Of a stretch of 7,281 nt of DNA, positions 6,723 to 7,281 are shown piece by piece. Source of the DNA: SIG480 sp045537045 (GTDB taxonomy: Bacteria > Bacillota > Clostridia > Oscillospirales > JAAYXM01); contig JAZSOS010000001.1 in assembly GCA_045537045.1 (NCBI GenBank), positions 1-7,281 on the forward strand. Reading direction: 5' to 3'. A program made the position numbers and the translations under genes. The first letter of the stretch is position 1, and each line of letters begins with the position of its first letter. Below the pieces are notes generated by a model. The model was not told the origin of the DNA. It made no database searches and worked only from the letters and a program-made list of their open reading frames with translations.

Positions 6723-6751
6723 TATTTTGTCACATAAAACCGGATTTATAC
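6723..6751 (-). promoter_or_regulatory. Candidate sigma-G (forespore) promoter of the spoVA cluster
   Basis: On the minus strand, GTATA (6751-6747) fits the sigma-G -35 pattern GHATR. CAAAATA (6729-6723), 17 bases further on, fits the -10 pattern CATnHTA with one mismatch. SpoVA genes are sigma-G controlled in characterised spore formers, which agrees with this. The predicted start near 6716 lies only about two bases before the ribosome binding site, an unusually short leader, so the call is tentative. Confidence 0.45.
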
Positions 6752-6763
6752 GAAAATTTAACC

Positions 6764-6792
6764 TTTACAAAAAGCACAAAATTTGGTATACT
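6764..6792 (+). promoter_or_regulatory. Sigma-A promoter of tRNA-Arg
   Basis: TTTACA (6764-6769) and TATACT (6787-6792) are 17 bases apart, each with one mismatch to consensus. The predicted start near 6799 gives an 11-base leader before the tRNA. It diverges from the spoVA promoter without overlapping it. Confidence 0.8.
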
Positions 6793-6809
6793 GTTAAAGT
6801 GATAATTGT

Positions 6810-6886
6810 GCGCCCGTAGCTCAGTTGGATAGAGCGTCAGACTCCGACTCTGAAGGCCGCAGGTTCGACTCCTGTCGGACGCACCA
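6810..6886 (+). tRNA. tRNA-Arg, anticodon CCG
   Basis: The 77-base tRNA has an encoded CCA (6884-6886). The D stem is 6819-6822 with 6832-6835. The anticodon stem TCAGA/TCTGA is perfect, with loop CTCCGAC (6842-6848) and anticodon CCG (6844-6846) reading CGG codons. The T arm has the TTCGACT loop (6864-6870), and its outermost pair is a G-T wobble. The acceptor stem has six Watson-Crick pairs and one mismatch: C at position 4 (6813) opposite A at position 69 (6879), where a G would pair. The gene is isolated, with its own promoter and terminator. Confidence 0.97.
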
Positions 6887-6888
6887 GT

Positions 6889-6924
6889 AACAACACAACG
6901 CCGTATGGGCGTTGTGTTGTTTTC
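6889..6924 (+). terminator. Intrinsic terminator of tRNA-Arg
   Basis: A perfect 14-bp stem (6889-6902 with 6908-6921) with a GTATG loop is followed by TTTTC, using the last stem Ts as tail. It begins two bases after the tRNA CCA end. Confidence 0.92.
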
Positions 6925-7056
6925 TACCTATTATAGGTGTGTAAAGTGGAGAAATTTATATTCAATTAAAAATCTTCCCACCTTTTTCCTTACATAAAAA
7001 TCCCTTGGTTGTAAACAATAGTTTCATAACATCAAAACAAAAAGGGGATTTATATA
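6925..7056 (+). other. AT-rich non-coding gap between the tRNA-Arg terminator and the spoVT relic
   Basis: There is no open frame of note. It holds a 13-base palindrome (ACCTAT-T-ATAGGT, 6926-6938) and, near the end, the ribosome binding site AAAGGGG (7041-7047) that precedes the relic's ATG by 9 bases. AAATCCC (6998-7004) can pair with GGGATTT (7045-7051), which would cover that site. I found no convincing sigma-A or sigma-G promoter here; any original promoter may have decayed with the gene. Confidence 0.5.
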
Positions 7057-7243
7057 ATGAAAGCAACGGGAATTGTAAGAAGGATAGACGATTAGGTTAT
7101 AATAAGAACAAAGTCAGAAAGCTTTGAAAACACTGGTGTTTCGCTGATTTTGTCCAACTTCACGAGATGAGTGTAGTAAGCTGTATGACTACGGCGAGCT
7201 GCATCGTGCTTGGGAAGGAGGTCAAAGTCTGCAGGAGGCAGCT
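7057..7243 (+). pseudogene. spoVT: Decayed spoVT relic (AbrB-fold forespore regulator)
   Basis: SpoVT is a DNA-binding regulator of sigma-G-dependent genes in the forespore, with an N-terminal AbrB swapped-hairpin domain and a C-terminal GAF domain (about 180 residues, about 540 bases). Here a good ribosome binding site precedes ATG at 7057 and the codons MKATGIVRRIDD, the canonical SpoVT N terminus. A TAG at 7093-7095 then falls where LGRVVIPKEIRRTL should follow; VIIRT after the stop looks like a collapsed remnant of it. The same frame continues with SESFENTGVSLILSN (7114-7158), resembling the start of the SpoVT GAF domain. Further on, 7167-7222 reads SVVS then, after a gap, SCIVLGKE, like the GDCIGSVVLLGKE region with pieces missing. 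QEAA in another frame (7230-7241) resembles the C-terminal helix. Total length is about one third of a full gene, consistent with several internal deletions. The first twelve codons are strong evidence; the later fragments are short and rest on recalled family patterns. Confidence 0.65.
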
Positions 7244-7244
7244 T

Positions 7245-7275
7245 AGACGGTGCGAAAATCGCACCGTCTGTTTTT
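7245..7275 (+). terminator. Intrinsic terminator after the spoVT relic
   Basis: A perfect 11-bp stem (7245-7255 with 7259-7269) has a 3-base A loop and is followed by GTTTTT (7270-7275). It lies at the position expected for the end of the decayed gene, and its intact state contrasts with the decayed reading frame. Confidence 0.88.
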
Positions 7276-7281
7276 ATACCC

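Noticed and set aside
7167..7281. Open frame from ATG 7167 to the window end
   Set aside because: It reads through a strong terminator hairpin and has no ribosome binding site. Its first part is better explained as a fragment of the spoVT relic.
6810..7281. tRNA-associated integrated element
   Set aside because: No integrase, no repeated tRNA 3' end and no phage or plasmid genes are visible after tRNA-Arg. The tRNA has its own terminator, followed by a relic gene of chromosomal type.
1..7281. CRISPR array, insertion sequence or riboswitch
   Set aside because: No regularly spaced direct repeats, transposase, paired IS ends or recognisable riboswitch core were seen in any intergenic gap.

Overview
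The window looks like a chromosomal segment from a spore-forming, low-to-mid GC Clostridia, most likely an Oscillospiraceae/Ruminococcaceae-type gut bacterium. This is inferred from the style of the EF-Tu protein, a compact spoVAC-spoVAD-spoVAE cluster without spoVAA, spoVAB or spoVAF, sigma-A promoters close to TTGACA/TATAAT, and strong AGGAGG-type ribosome binding sites. No database search was possible.

Plus strand, left part: the 3' nine-tenths of tuf (EF-Tu) ends at 1121 and is closed by a strong hairpin terminator. A monocistronic LacX-type aldose 1-epimerase follows (1261-2130), with its own extended -10 promoter and a terminator. A consensus sigma-A promoter (TTGACA, 17 bp, TATAAT) then drives a two-gene operon. 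Its members are a small TSCPD-domain protein (2278-2535) and, directly abutting it, a 480-residue protein with two N-terminal ACT domains fused to a metallo-beta-lactamase-fold hydrolase (2536-3978). That operon ends in a hairpin terminator shared with the convergent minus-strand gene.

Minus strand, right part: a DUF554 membrane protein (4740 to 4036) has its own good promoter. The -35 box of that promoter runs directly out of the U-tract of the terminator of the gene cluster upstream. That cluster is spoVAC-spoVAD-spoVAE (6700 to 4895). It encodes the minimal clostridial machinery that moves dipicolinic acid into the developing spore and releases it at germination. A candidate sigma-G forespore promoter lies just upstream of spoVAC.

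Right end: divergent from spoVA is a tRNA-Arg(CCG) gene with its own promoter and a 14-bp hairpin terminator. Its acceptor stem carries one C-A mismatch. The final 395 bases contain no intact gene. They hold a heavily decayed relic of spoVT, the AbrB-fold forespore transcription regulator: an intact ribosome binding site and the first twelve codons, an in-frame stop, then short fragments in the order expected for the SpoVT GAF domain, closed by an intact terminator.

The most unusual items are the TSCPD + ACT-ACT-MBL operon, whose function I cannot name, and the spoVT relic. The remaining genes are ordinary housekeeping or sporulation genes.
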